NCBI GenBank assembly: GCA_964036195.1
Contig: OZ038456.1
Span: forward strand, 1,116,001-1,180,000
From: Sphaerolaimus hirsutus
Lineage: Eukaryota > Nematoda > Chromadorea > Monhysterida > Sphaerolaimidae
Reading direction: 5' to 3'
DNA: 64,000 nucleotides
The notes under the pieces are model-generated. The model was not told the DNA's origin and searched no databases. It saw only the letters and a program-made list of their open reading frames with translations. Positions 32,156 through 44,800 of this stretch are shown here, one piece after another. The position numbers were made by a program, and so were the translations under genes. Position 1 is the first letter of the stretch, and each line of letters starts with the position of its first letter.

Positions 32156-32781
32156 TTAATGGAGATATTGAAAAAAAAATTGGGGTATATTTATTCTTTT
32201 TGTCTAACGTATATGATAGCATGTTCAAAAAATTATTTTTCCATGTTCCAAAACCGGGTCAAATCGGCATACGGAATTTAGACATCACTAATCCGACAAC
32301 AAAAATTGAATCTGCAGGTTGTCGTGATCATTTTAAGTGTTGAACGATCCGGATCGGCGCTCAAATGACCCAGTTAATCTGCAAAGTCAATATGCAGATC
32401 CCCCGTGCAAAATGAACACCTTTTTCTAGACCCCCGTATCTCGGGACAGGGGGATCATTCAAGCAAACCAAAACAACTTGTCATAAATAGCCCAGACCCC
32501 AAACCGCAACATATTCGAAGGGTATCAAAATCGGTCAATGTACAACAGAATGGGACGCATAAATGTATGTGTATGTGAAATCGCAAAAAAATTAGACTTA
32601 GGTATTTAGTTTACAACCTAATAAATATAAATCGGTCCCAAATTGCCCAAACGAGCTATAATTTCATACAAATTTTCGATTTAACTTCAAATTGGACAAA
32701 TTCAAGCCAAAGATTCATCATCTACCGATTAACCTGTCAGGATCCAGAACAGAGAGATTTTCCAAGGTTTTTACAGAAAAA

Positions 32782-32827
32782 ATGGGTGCACGGGAATCGT
32801 CACAAGTTTCAACAGAGACAGTGGATG
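32782..32827 (+). CDS. G-alpha-like exon 1 (start, myristoylation signal)
   Basis: ATG at 32782 gives MGARESSQVSTETVD; Gly2 and Ser6 fit an N-myristoylation site. Donor G|GTAAAT at 32827/32828, phase 1. The frame also runs open upstream (from about 32692), so the start choice rests on the MGxxxS motif. Confidence 0.6.
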
Positions 32828-35800
32828 GTAAATTTGACCAAAGATCAGTTACGTCAATTCCATACGTCGTCAACAAGAATTTGGACATCGTACCGAAAAG
32901 GGAATTGGGCACAAACATTGGCATCGTGACCAGGGAAGAGATTTAATTGACCCTAAAGTTTTTTTAGCAGCCCCATTTATTATGCCTTACCGGATTTCCT
33001 CGAAATACCCCTCGAAATATTCCCAGGTTTTTTCGACCTGTGAAAAAATACTCCCCCTCAAAATACCCCCCGTCTGGAATGATGTACGTCATGTACGCAA
33101 GGTACATGATGTTTTTATTGCTGCGCACCATTTTGCATCACAGCTACACATACCGTATTTCCTCGAAATACCCCCCGGGGGTGATTGTTTCATAGTGGTC
33201 CCGAGAGGGGGGGGGTTTAACGAGGGGGGGTATTTCGAGGGGGGGGGGGGAATTATTTCACAAGAAAATTTTTGAAAACCAAGTACGAAATTGTCGTCTG
33301 AAACGTACGCAGACGTCGAAAAATGCAACATTCGAGGGATTACGGTATCTAGTTTGTGTAGCATCTACGTTAATGTGTATAAATATATCTTGTTTTATAA
33401 CATTGATAACCGCTTTTGGGTATGTAAAACCCCATCTTTACTACGATCCGTCAGGGAAATTTCTGACGAAATTGTACCACCCCCCCCCCCCCCCGCCTCG
33501 TATAAGCCCCAGTACATAGAACTGCATACCGAAAATAGCGAAATGCATCGATGCCATTGCAATTTGATTCCTATTGGTATACTCGGCAGACACGATAACC
33601 TACAAACAGATAGGAGTTATGTCTTCGGCTGGCAGACGGCCAACCGAGAACTTATGGAAAGCGTGATGAAGACGAAGTGATGGCGAGGATGATGATGGCG
33701 ACGAAAGTGATCACGTCATGATGGAGTGTTTCCTCCGGATAAATGTACGGCGTAATATCATCCGAGTATAGCTTGGCTGATTGAGAAAAATGGCTTGATA
33801 GCTCAGATTAACATTGAAATTGGAGTTGCAATTCAAAGTGCTCGATCAATTAAATCTCGCACCAGCGCCGCTATGCAAGGATTGCGAATAAAGGACATAC
33901 CGAAAGAGAACTTGATAGAAATTGTCGTTGTTGGCACCGAAGCGTCTGGAAAAAGCACACTTTTGAAGCAGATTCGGTTTAAAAATACTTCTATTATTTT
34001 TTAAGCATACAGACTAGTGATTAGTGATGTGAAAGGCACCGGGAAAAATGGCAGCGCACCGCACCGGCACATCTCCCATGGCGTGAAAATGGCACCTGGC
34101 ACCCTGGGGCACCGGCAAAAACATGGCGCCGCACCGCACAAACACCGGTGCCATTCTAGAAAAATGGCACCAGCACCGGCAGGGCACCTCTGAAAATTGA
34201 AAGGGCACCGCACCAGCACCGGTGCTGGTGCCATTCGGTGCCCAGCACCGGGGCACCGGTGCCCTGGTGCTTTTACATCACTACTAGCGATGTCAAAAGC
34301 GCCATAACTTTGGCGCCTTCCAAACTCTAGCGCCAAGCGTGAAGTACGCCAGAGCAATTACAAACTATGCGGTAAATGTTTTCAGGTTTCATCCCTACTC
34401 AGTGACCCTACTCAGAAAACCACGTCAAACGCCAGAAGCGCCATATGGGTTTTTATGCTTTGGCGCTAGCACCACCGCGCTTTGACATCACTAAGCATAA
34501 TTACCGTATATCCTTGAATAAGACCCCCCTTTAATAACTCCCCACCCTTGAATAACTCCCCACCCTTGAATAACTCCCCCCTATGATGAATGGAGAAGAT
34601 ACTGCAAAAAGTGAAAAAAACGAGTACAAATGCAGTGCTGTGTATGAGACGAAAAATACAAAAGGATATTAGCCTACGCAGCGGAAGCAGGATGCACAGT
34701 GTGTATTTTACACGTTGTATACACACCTACCTACCTGCAAGTTTTCCTTAAAGTTATGATGAAAAAATAACTCCCCCCTTGAATAACTCCCCACCCTTGA
34801 ATAACTCCCCCCTCAAAATCTCTGACGAAAAAATTACTCCCCGGGGGACTTATTCGAGGGTATACGGTATTCTTTGTTTTTTTAACGGAATTTTCCGAAA
34901 GTAAATTTTTTCAGTTTAATGAAAACCGATGGCATGGGAAATGATGAAAGGAAAAATTATCACCACATCATTCAACACCACTACGCATTTCTACTGAAGC
35001 AAATATTCTGGGGTCTTTATTCACTAAAACTCGACTCTGGAGAAATGAAGGTTATAGAATATGGAGACAAATTCTAAGAAACAACCAGAATAAATATCGT
35101 TAAAATTTACAGACGACACTAAGAAATATTGCATGTTGGGTCGGCACACAGGAATTCATTGGTTTTGGACCGGAAAATGATTGGAAATTTCCACTAGACG
35201 AGAAACTTGCTGTTGACATAAAAGCGTTCTGGAAAAGTCCGCTAATAAGCGATGTGTATAACAGGGATGAAATTTAATGAGCCTGCCAACGTCTGTCGGC
35301 GCGGTCCGTTATATTTGAATAACCTATACGCAGCGCGATTCAATGGCGGTTCAAGGAGTTGACAGATTGTGACGCCGTTAGCATTTGAAAAATAACCCGT
35401 GATTTATATGTTCGAAAATCACAATAAATATAAATAACCCGTGATTTATATATATTTATATTTTTTTCAAATTCTGAGTGATATATTTATATATATGGAT
35501 GTGTGGATGCGCAGTGAAGCGCCATGAAGTGTCTTCATGCCAACACTTTCTGATGATTCACCAAGAATGCTGGAGTTTCCACACACATCACAAAAATCTG
35601 CGTGAAAACAAGTCACGCTTCTTAATATGCCACTCCCGACAAATGTATACATAGGGAAGTGGGTGGAAGACACTTCACTGAATTTTTTGTGATGTTGGTG
35701 GAAGCAGGTGAAACTGTATGGAAGCGCGCCACTACAGGCGCATCCAGCCTGCTTCAACACTCTTCATGGATCATTCATTTTTTGCACCATAAATTAAGTT

Positions 35801-38800
35801 GTAAGCTGTTTTAGTAATTTTTTATTTATGTCATCCTATTAATTTTATGCTCTATTTATTGATTGGCCACACAGCATGTGAAAAAGGCAAGAAAAATTTA
35901 TTCTATACATTTTTTAGTATTGATTGTGCAATTTTTTGCCGAAACTGTTGCACCTGATACAGAAAACCTGGGTGATGGATGGCATGGCAATCATTTTTTT
36001 GCTATGAATATGACCAACAGTAAAATTTTTTGAAAGCATGAAATCGGTGCTGGCTGTCAAGTTTTCTGTTCTAATATTTGCTTGTTTTCACTTCACACTG
36101 TATAAATATTGTGGAATGATTATCAATGACTGTGGGATATTTAGGTACATTTTTTGCTTGCAAATGGTGAACATAGCCCAGAATATCACTTGAAAAAGAA
36201 ATAAAGGGCAAGTCATTTTTTGTAATTTTTTCGAGCTTAGAGTTATTTTTTCAGTAATTTAATTATATTTTCTGGAGACCTAGAGTGATTTATATATATT
36301 TATATTTTTTCTAAATTTGAAGTGATATATTTATATATATTTTCCAAAAAATCGGTGATTTTTTTGAATGCTAGACGCCGTCAACTGTGAGGTTATCGCC
36401 CGTGTTGAAAACGCACTAACTTTATTGGCGACCCGCACACTAGTTGACACACTTGTGTCAACTAGTGATCGGGACGCCAATGTGGTTCTGATTGGTGGCC
36501 ACATTGAATAATTTCGCATTAATTTTATCGAACCGCCCGCGGCAAGTTGTCTGGCTAATTAAATCTCGCGCCAGGAGAAATGAGTTTGAGTTAGATCAGT
36601 CAATAAAATAGTGAGACACTTTTAACAGCACTTTTTAACAGCACTTTAAACATAGAAAGAATTCTGTAAATCAATCCAGTTTGATGGACAAGGTGGGTCA
36701 AATTTCCAAGGAAGAATACACAGTGTCTGATACGGATATAATCAAATGCAGCAGTCAATATTCACCTATGCCAAATGTGTTATACAGAAATAGGGAAAAA
36801 TTTATACTGTAATTTCCTTTCGTACATTAATTGGCATTGTTCCAAAAATAACAAAGTAAACTACTCCATATGCATTACAGTGTTTCAAAAGCCAATAAGT
36901 CCACTCTATTGGACAGCTTCCAGGTGGCAGTCCCAAGCCCTGTAAAGTGTAAAGTAAAGTGTCAAATGTAAAGTCAAATGCAAAGTAATCTGCCAAATGT
37001 CATGCAAAGTTCAGTAATTAAATATTTTCTTTTTTGTTTTGATTGACACTTTACTTTGCATTTGACTTTACATTTGACACTTTAATTTACACTTTACAGG
37101 GCTTGGGATTGCCCCCAGAGTGCCACCATACAAAATAATCAAGCATTGGCATTTTTTATGGTGGACACAACTACTTACTGCAAGCGGTCGTTTTGGAAGA
37201 TCGGTAGTGAAGTGAGTAAAACAATTGAGAATTTAGCAGATTTCTTCTAACATTTTAAAGCAGGCTTCGCTGTGGCTTTTGTCTTTTGCAGCCACGAATA
37301 GTAGTGTAAAAGGTGTAACCCGTGTAAAAGAGCTTGGCAACATTTTGTTACGGGCCATACTTTTGAAGAGCTCCATCCATGGCGCCTTTGGCATAAAATT
37401 CAATAGGGGCTAGAGTGTCAACAAAAAATGTTTTACGGAAAACGGAAACGGAAACGGAAAAATGTTTGCACTTGCCGGAGATCGGAAACGGAAACATAAA
37501 TTTTTTTGCACTTGCTGGAAAACGGAAACGGAAAAAATTTGCCTGCGGAAAGCGGAAACGGAAAAAATTTTGCCTGCGGAAAACGGACACGGAAAACGGA
37601 AAATTCAATTGGGACACAGCACGAAAGCGCATGACACGGGCGCTCGGCGTTAACGCCAAAAAAAAAACGCCTTTGGTGCCTCGCGTCAAGTCTCTAAAAA
37701 ACTTAATGGCGTTTTCTCACTTTTTACGCATTTTCAGGGAAAAAAGTATTTTCACGCAGATGTACATGTACTTATGAGTAAAGGTAAAACAGTAAATTAC
37801 ATTTTCTGTACTCAGCGGTGAGTAAAAAAGAATGTTACATATACATTGAATAACACTCAAAAAATATACTTAGGAAAAAAATCCGCAATTTTGACAACTC
37901 TGCCTCAATATCAAAGTGAACAACCTTCACAGAGTCGGCAAGCACTGCGCAGTCGACTTCACGACGCCGTGCGGTACTACGAACGTTTCGCACGCAACGC
38001 CTTGGAAGACAACGTCAACGTTGTGGTGTTGCTGAACAAAATGGACGTTTTAAGCGCGTACCTAAGGCGCTGGCCCTATAGCTCGTTTTACCCGCATTTT
38101 AGAGGTGATTTGGACTTTTTGCAATAAACTACCTAGGTATTTACTACAAAAGGGAGCTTTTGCAGTGAATAAAAAATGTTCAATTTGTCAGCAATAAGGG
38201 CCAAAGCTAAGTTGGCACAGCGCTCTTCAGGGTCGGAATAAGTTCCAACGCAGAACAAAATTGTGTCGCGCAGAAATTGCGTGACACAATTTTGTCGCGC
38301 AGGTGGTGATGGAAGAGCGTCGTGGCGCTGGCGCTAGTGATGTTAAAGGCACCGGTAAAAATGGCACCGCACCGCACCGGCACCTTTGCCAATGCTTGAA
38401 AAGGGCACCTGGCACCCTGGGGCACCGGCCAGAAAATGGCACCGCACCGCACCGGCACCGGTGCCATTCGGAAACAAATGGCACCGGCACCGAAGGGCAC
38501 CGGCGGGTTGCCGGTGCTAGCACCGAAAGGCACCGCACCGGGCTGGAATTTCCGAAGTAAATATCGGGCAGTTTCTCAGTGGGCACGCCTTCGGAAGTGC
38601 ATATTTCCATGAATTTTCTACCGATTTTGATGGTTGAGCACTTAAAATGATCAGAATGATGTGGCGATCACTTTTATGAAGCAATTACAATGATTACAAA
38701 AGAATGTTAAAATATTTAATACACTACAATGCCCCATAGCCACTATTGTCTACTGATTGGAGTCGTTGCTGTACAGAGAATGGAACTATCTCTGTCATAA

Positions 38801-41800
38801 ACTGACACCAAATTTTGAACAAAAACGAGAAACATAAAATATAAAATTATTTAAAATTCAACATAATTTTAGATTCGCTTATCAGATCACGTATCGGGTA
38901 TAATGGATTTCACAGTACGGTAGGTATATTTATTTGATGTAATGTTTACAAAATAAGCAAAAGCCAGTTGGTTGGGTAAATATATCGCTGTTCGTTGAAA
39001 TATGAATAAGTACTGTTGCCCGCATGGGCAAGTACTGACGGCGGGCGCGTGTGCACGCGAGTGTCGCCCCAGTCACCCGCGGCACTGCGCGCCAGTGGCG
39101 CGCAGTGCAGCGGGTTGCCGCGGCGGCACCCGCACAGCGCATGCGCCAGCCGACATTTATAAGGGCCGCGTTTCGCAGTCACTTCAGTTGTGTTCACTCG
39201 CAGCTCATTTCCCTCGCCCCACCCGCTCAAGAAATGAATACACATTTGAACTGGTGAAGCCAGTGTCGCGAGGCGACGTTTCTGACCCCAAAATCAAACA
39301 CTGCATTTCAAACGTATTTCCTCTCATCCGGTCGACAGCACTCGGGCGTGACACCGCTTCAGTCACCAAGGCCCACTGCTGATCTCCGCGGAGCCGGACT
39401 TTGAACTTTTTTCTGTGTGACGCATGGGCAGACGCTTGACACTTAGGCCCTGTGCACACAACATGGTGACCACACTGGCTTGAATCCCCCCAAGCCCAAG
39501 CGAACCCAACGGAAAATACACAGTCTGCAGCGGCAATACAGCACCGCAGTGACCCCGCGCGAAAAATCCCCGCCCAGAATAAGTGGCACTCAGGCGCTAT
39601 ATGAGCGCAGAAAATACGTCGAAAATGACAACCAATCCCCCCACAGGCCCACCAGAGGCCATAGCATCGCACCCAGTGCTACACGCACCTGTGGAATATT
39701 CAGAGAGAGAACTCACCCAAAAAGTGTCCGAATGGACAACGGCCCGCAGAAGGGGAGTTCTTATCAACGCAATTGAGTCCGTGAACTATTGGCGAAAACC
39801 AAACTGGCCAAAAGGCACAATAGCCAGCAAAGACAGTAACTCCACTTTGGGCCGCCGGTTGATAAACCTGGCAGACGCGTATTTCAAAAGTACACAAAAG
39901 GCAATGATCACAATTGAAAATCCGGAGCGCCATGACAGTGGCAGCAGTGGGGAAGAAAGTGATAGTGGTAATGTCACCGCAGCAAACGAACCCCTACTGC
40001 GATCATCCACACAACCGCGCAATTCCGCATCCCCGGCACCATTCGCAAAAATGGAAGTCCAAACGTCGGACTTGGCCGCGATGGCCTCCATGTTCAACCA
40101 ACGTTTTGAAGAACAAAACAAGCGCATTGAGCAACTGACGCAACTCATAGCCAACAACTCCCTCGGACCCTCACACCGAAACACGGCGCCACTATCTGAC
40201 GACGCCTGGCGATGGTCAACAGAAGACTGACTGGCGACATTAACCCAGGGCCCCCTCCTAAACCAAATCATAGAGTACATGGAGCGGTACGTCATCGCGC
40301 CAGAAGACGGTTTGCAACCCCTGGGCACCATACAGGCCCCAAGAGATAAAATCGGCGTAGGACACGTCGTATCCACCGCAAGTAAACAAATCAAATTCGA
40401 TGGGAACGAGAAAAGCCAAACCGGGCCTTTCCGTTTCTGGCTCCACATGATAACACAGCAAGCCATGGGCATTCCGGAGAGCCAACAGCAACTGTTTTGG
40501 ATGAACATTTTCATGCAAAGTCTGACGGGAGACGCACAGAACAAATACCTGGCGGTGCGCATAAACAAATGCCACGACATCCTCTACGTACTCGACAGCC
40601 TAGTAGAGGCTTACAAAGCCGACCACACAGTCCACTCGGTGGCTGACTGGTACAATTTGAAACCCGACCCCAGTGAGTCCGCGTCCTCATTTTACACGCG
40701 ACTTTGCACAAATTTTTTCCACGTCAGTGAAACCATGTCGGACCACGAACGCCAGAGAATGATTGGAGACAAATTTTTCACCGAAGCCCCCAAACTGGCC
40801 CCAGTGAATTGCTGGTACATGTGGCGGGAGCGCTGGCAAGACGGCGCTTGCACCATCAACCGAGCCATCGCAAAAATTGATGCCGCCCGGAAAGAGGCCG
40901 AACGCGCTAAAACACAGCGCCGAGAAGAACAAAGATACCAACGCACATGCCCACAGTATAACACAAGCTGGCAATCCAAGCCAAAAATGCCAAAAGACGC
41001 TGCGTTTGACCCTGACAACCATAAAGGACCATGGTGCACTTTCTACCTGCATCCAAAACCCATGCCCCACAGCCCCAACAAGTGTTACATAAACCCAGAC
41101 TCTACAGCATACCAAGCTGACAGAGCAAACAACATCAAACAATCCCTCACTAGACAGGGAAAATCAGAACAAGAGGCCAAAAACAGCATGAAGCAAAAGT
41201 GTGCCCAGATGGGCATCCCTTTCACTGAAACACCACCCAGTGGGTACACACAAGAACAGTATGAAATGGACAATGACTTGTGGGGTAACAGCAAAGACAC
41301 AGAAGATGAGGGTAACCCAGACAATTGGGTTCGCACGATTGCAAGCACAAAAATCGACACATGTGCACGCACAATGGATCCGTCCAACCCAATGGCGACC
41401 ATCACCTTCTGTGGTGTACCCATCATGGGCCACATAGACACCGGGTGTAACATTGGACTGTTCATTGAGGACTCCACATTGGAGCGCGCATGGGCAAAAG
41501 CCAACATGAACCCCGACAAGGAAAGAAAAAAGTTCAGACCCTATGTGGGCAGCCACATCCGTACGCCTGGAAATATCATCAAAGGAGAATGGCTAAGACT
41601 ATATGACATGGCAGTGGTGCACAGAACCCCAGATGGGGCACAACGAACAGACACATTGCCAGCCGTCGTAAAGTTAATGGAGTTCTTTTCCCCAGCAGAC
41701 CCACTCCTTATTGGGCGGGCAGCGATATGGGGCCCCCTCCAAATAGTCCAAACAGCACACCAGGAACTAAAACGGTTTTCAAAAGAGTATGAACGAGAAG

Positions 41801-44800
41801 CAGAAGTGCTGAGAACACGCGACAAGACAGGCACAGACTACCACATTCCCACGCAGACAAAAGTAGCGAAACTGGGTGCTGTGACCCACACACTAGCATT
41901 TGAAGAGCGAGAAGCTCCCACAGCTCAAGGATTGGAAGAGCATCCTCTTTGGGAAAGGGACCGCAAGTTCTGCCAGCCAATCAACCAGCCAGCAACCCCG
42001 TTCTGTGAGCCCAGCGCCAAGGGTGCAAACATGGAATGGGTCAGCTCAGTTTGCCACAGCCAGGCTCAAAATGCAACTGCACACTGCACCTACCCCACTA
42101 CTCAGAACCACCCTAGGCTTGAAAGCATGGTTGCCCGGGTGAACATTCAGGGACCAGTGCCTTTGAATGCCATGCAGCCGAAACATGACCCAGGCGTGCA
42201 TTATGTTTCCCCAGTTTTGTCCTCACCAGAGCAAAATCGAACCATTCACAAGCGAGCTCATGCAGATGTGAACAAGCACGGCGTACGCCGCGACCCCATA
42301 TACGCCAACCACACAGTGGCAGCCACCCACCATACAAACACGTTGAATAAGCTCACAGAAATGATCTTTTGGAATCAAAATTTTGTGGCCACATGCACAG
42401 ACATCCCTAGAAGAATTCCGGCACGACAACCCCTTCTGCCCACGCCCACACACATGGCCCCGGACCCATGCAGGGACAGCAATGAGCTCACAACGCTGCG
42501 TGGCTCCGTCAACCGGTTATCATCGGCCATTGAGCGATTGTCATGGCACCCAGAAGCCCATCACTCAAATTCAGTCCGTCCCTGCACAAATTCAGTGAAA
42601 GCGCCTTCAACAAAATTCACGAATTGTTGCCACACAGTCCACCCGATGTGCGACACAAACCCAAGCATATTTATACCCTATTTACCACATTACCCCCCCC
42701 CACTGTCACCGCCGCATCACAGCCGCATCTCGTGTGCCTGCTTGCCGATGCCTTTGGGCCAAAGTGCTGGCATGGAAAGCGGCAACCAATCATGATGACC
42801 AGCCTGAAGAAACTGACAAAGGAGTAAGTGACATGGAAATTTTGTAGGAGTGGAAATTTTGTCAAAATTATATTGTTTTTTTTTTGTTTTGTCAGATTGG
42901 TGCATTTTGGGTACATTTCTATCGCGTGCAGTGTTTTAGCATTTTACATGAAAACGGGTATCATTTCTCTTGCAATTTTAACATTTATTTATTTATGTGA
43001 AACAGGTCAAATTATTTATTTGTAAATGGGTTTTTGTTTGCCCTTGGGTTTTATATTTTTACAATTAACTAATTCCCACCCATTTGTGAAAAGTTTTGCA
43101 TCACTAACAGGTTTTACTTTATGGCATCTGGATGGTACCTTGTATTTTATTTTATTTTTGTTTTTTTTGGAACCCCTGCCCCGGGCTTGAGGGGGGGTGT
43201 TGCCCGCATGGGCAAGTACTGACGGCGGGCGCGTGTGCACGCGAGTGTCGCCCCAGTCGCCCGCGGCACTGCGCGCCAGTGGCGCGCAGTGCAGCGGGTT
43301 GCCGCGGCGGCACCCGCACAGCGCATGCACCAGCCGACATTTATAAGGGCTGCGTTTCGCAGTCACTTCAGTTGTGTTCACTCGCAGCTCATTTCCCTCG
43401 CCCCACCCGCTCAAGAAATGACTACACATTTGAACTGGTGAAGCCAGTGTCGCGAGGCGACGTTTCTGACCCCAAAATCAAACACTGCATTTCAAACGTA
43501 TTTCCTCTCATCCGGTCGACAGCACTCGGGCGTGACACCGCTTCAGTCACCAAGGCCCACTGCTGATCTCCGCGGAGCCGGACTTTGAACTTTTTTCTGT
43601 GTGACGCATGGGCAGACGCTTGACACTTAGGCCCTGTGCACACAACAGTACATACGGTGGACTAAATTGCACTGCACATGATGCCTTGGTCGGTGCCTTT
43701 CTTGGTGCCTTTTACTTTGGCCCTGGTGCTAGCACCTTTGGCACCAGCAAAAAATGGAACCGCACCCATAGGGGATTTTGGGGTTAGCATTTTGGGGGGG
43801 GGTTCACCTGCCGGCGCGTGCTAATAACTCGGAAACCGCTTGGCGAAAAATGTTGAAATTTGGATATGATATAGTTAAATGTTGGGGCTACGCACAATTT
43901 TGACGATTTTTTTCTACGACCCCCCAGACCGGAGATAGGGGGGGGCAAAAAAACACTGTCATTTGCGTTTTTTTTTTTGGGTGTCGTCGAGAACATGCAA
44001 ACTTGAACATCAATAGCTCGGTCATTTGTGAACCGATTTTAGTCATTAAAATGTTCAAATGATCACAAATGTTCGGAGAGTTCATTTCTGAGGTCAAATC
44101 GGAGATACACATTTGTTTATATATCGTCTTAGCCTGATTTCGAAATGCAAAATTTCCGCAAAAGTTTGCTTTTTGAACATGCTATCCTATTCTCCTGATT
44201 GAGAGAAACTCATTAAAACAAAAATGAGATCGATATCTCTTTCCAATCAAAAGTTACAGCTACTTTTATCTGCGCGCTACACACACACTCACCACTACCA
44301 CGCAGTACGCGGTCATTTTCTTCCGCGCCATGACCTCGCTGCATAGTGCCTTTTATTTAGCACTTTTCCGCTATTTTTGAAACTGTTCCCATAATTACCA
44401 CTTAATACATTCAGTTTTTCGCAAACATGCTCTTTTCTTATGTCTATACAATCGTTTATGTTTACTTTTCTGCTGCACTCTCGCTCGATTGTAGCGGTAG
44501 GATTCATTTTCATTTATCTACCATAGTTCCTCGAAATACCCCCTAGAAATACCCTCCTCAAAATGGGCAATATGAATTTATAAACCTCCCCTCGAAATGA
44601 CCCCCCCCCCTCAAATTGGGTGTAAATGACATTTAAATGTAAATGACAGCTACGGTTTGTGGTCCGAGCAGAACACACGTTGAAAACAATTACTGTGTTA
44701 CGTTAGAACAAGGTTTATACTGCGTAAATACTTATAGTAGTCCGTAGAGTCTTATACTCAATGGTTTTTGTTGCATTTTATGACGTCTGCGTACGCTTGG

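Larger units (their letters stand above)
27585..32635. repeat. Fold-back (long inverted repeat) element 1, invaded
   Basis: The left arm (27585-28255) and right arm (32185-32635) are inverted copies of each other, sharing TACAACAGAATGGGACGCAT and AAATCGGCATACGGAATT-type phrases. The left arm is split by a TA-target element (27692-27922). About 4 kb of other elements fill the middle. Confidence 0.65.
39014..43647 (+). mobile_element. Complete LTR retroelement encoding only Gag and protease
   Basis: Two 450-bp LTRs with four mismatches, TG...CA ends and inverted TGTTG/CAACA. A 4-bp target duplication GTAC lies at 39010-39013 and 43648-43651. A G-rich polypurine tract (about 43190-43197) directly precedes the right LTR. 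The 3.7-kb interior has one long frame for Gag and an aspartic protease. Reverse transcriptase, RNase H and integrase are absent, so it must borrow them. LTR similarity (about 99%) implies recent insertion. It lies in the last intron of the G-alpha-like gene, same strand. Confidence 0.92.

Noticed and set aside
35467..35760. 97-codon minus-strand frame in G-alpha-like intron 4
   Set aside because: Protein-like composition in places but no homology, no splice partners, and in an intron; not supported.
39786..41556. Long minus-strand frames opposite Gag
   Set aside because: Antisense shadows of the Gag-protease frame; no motifs.
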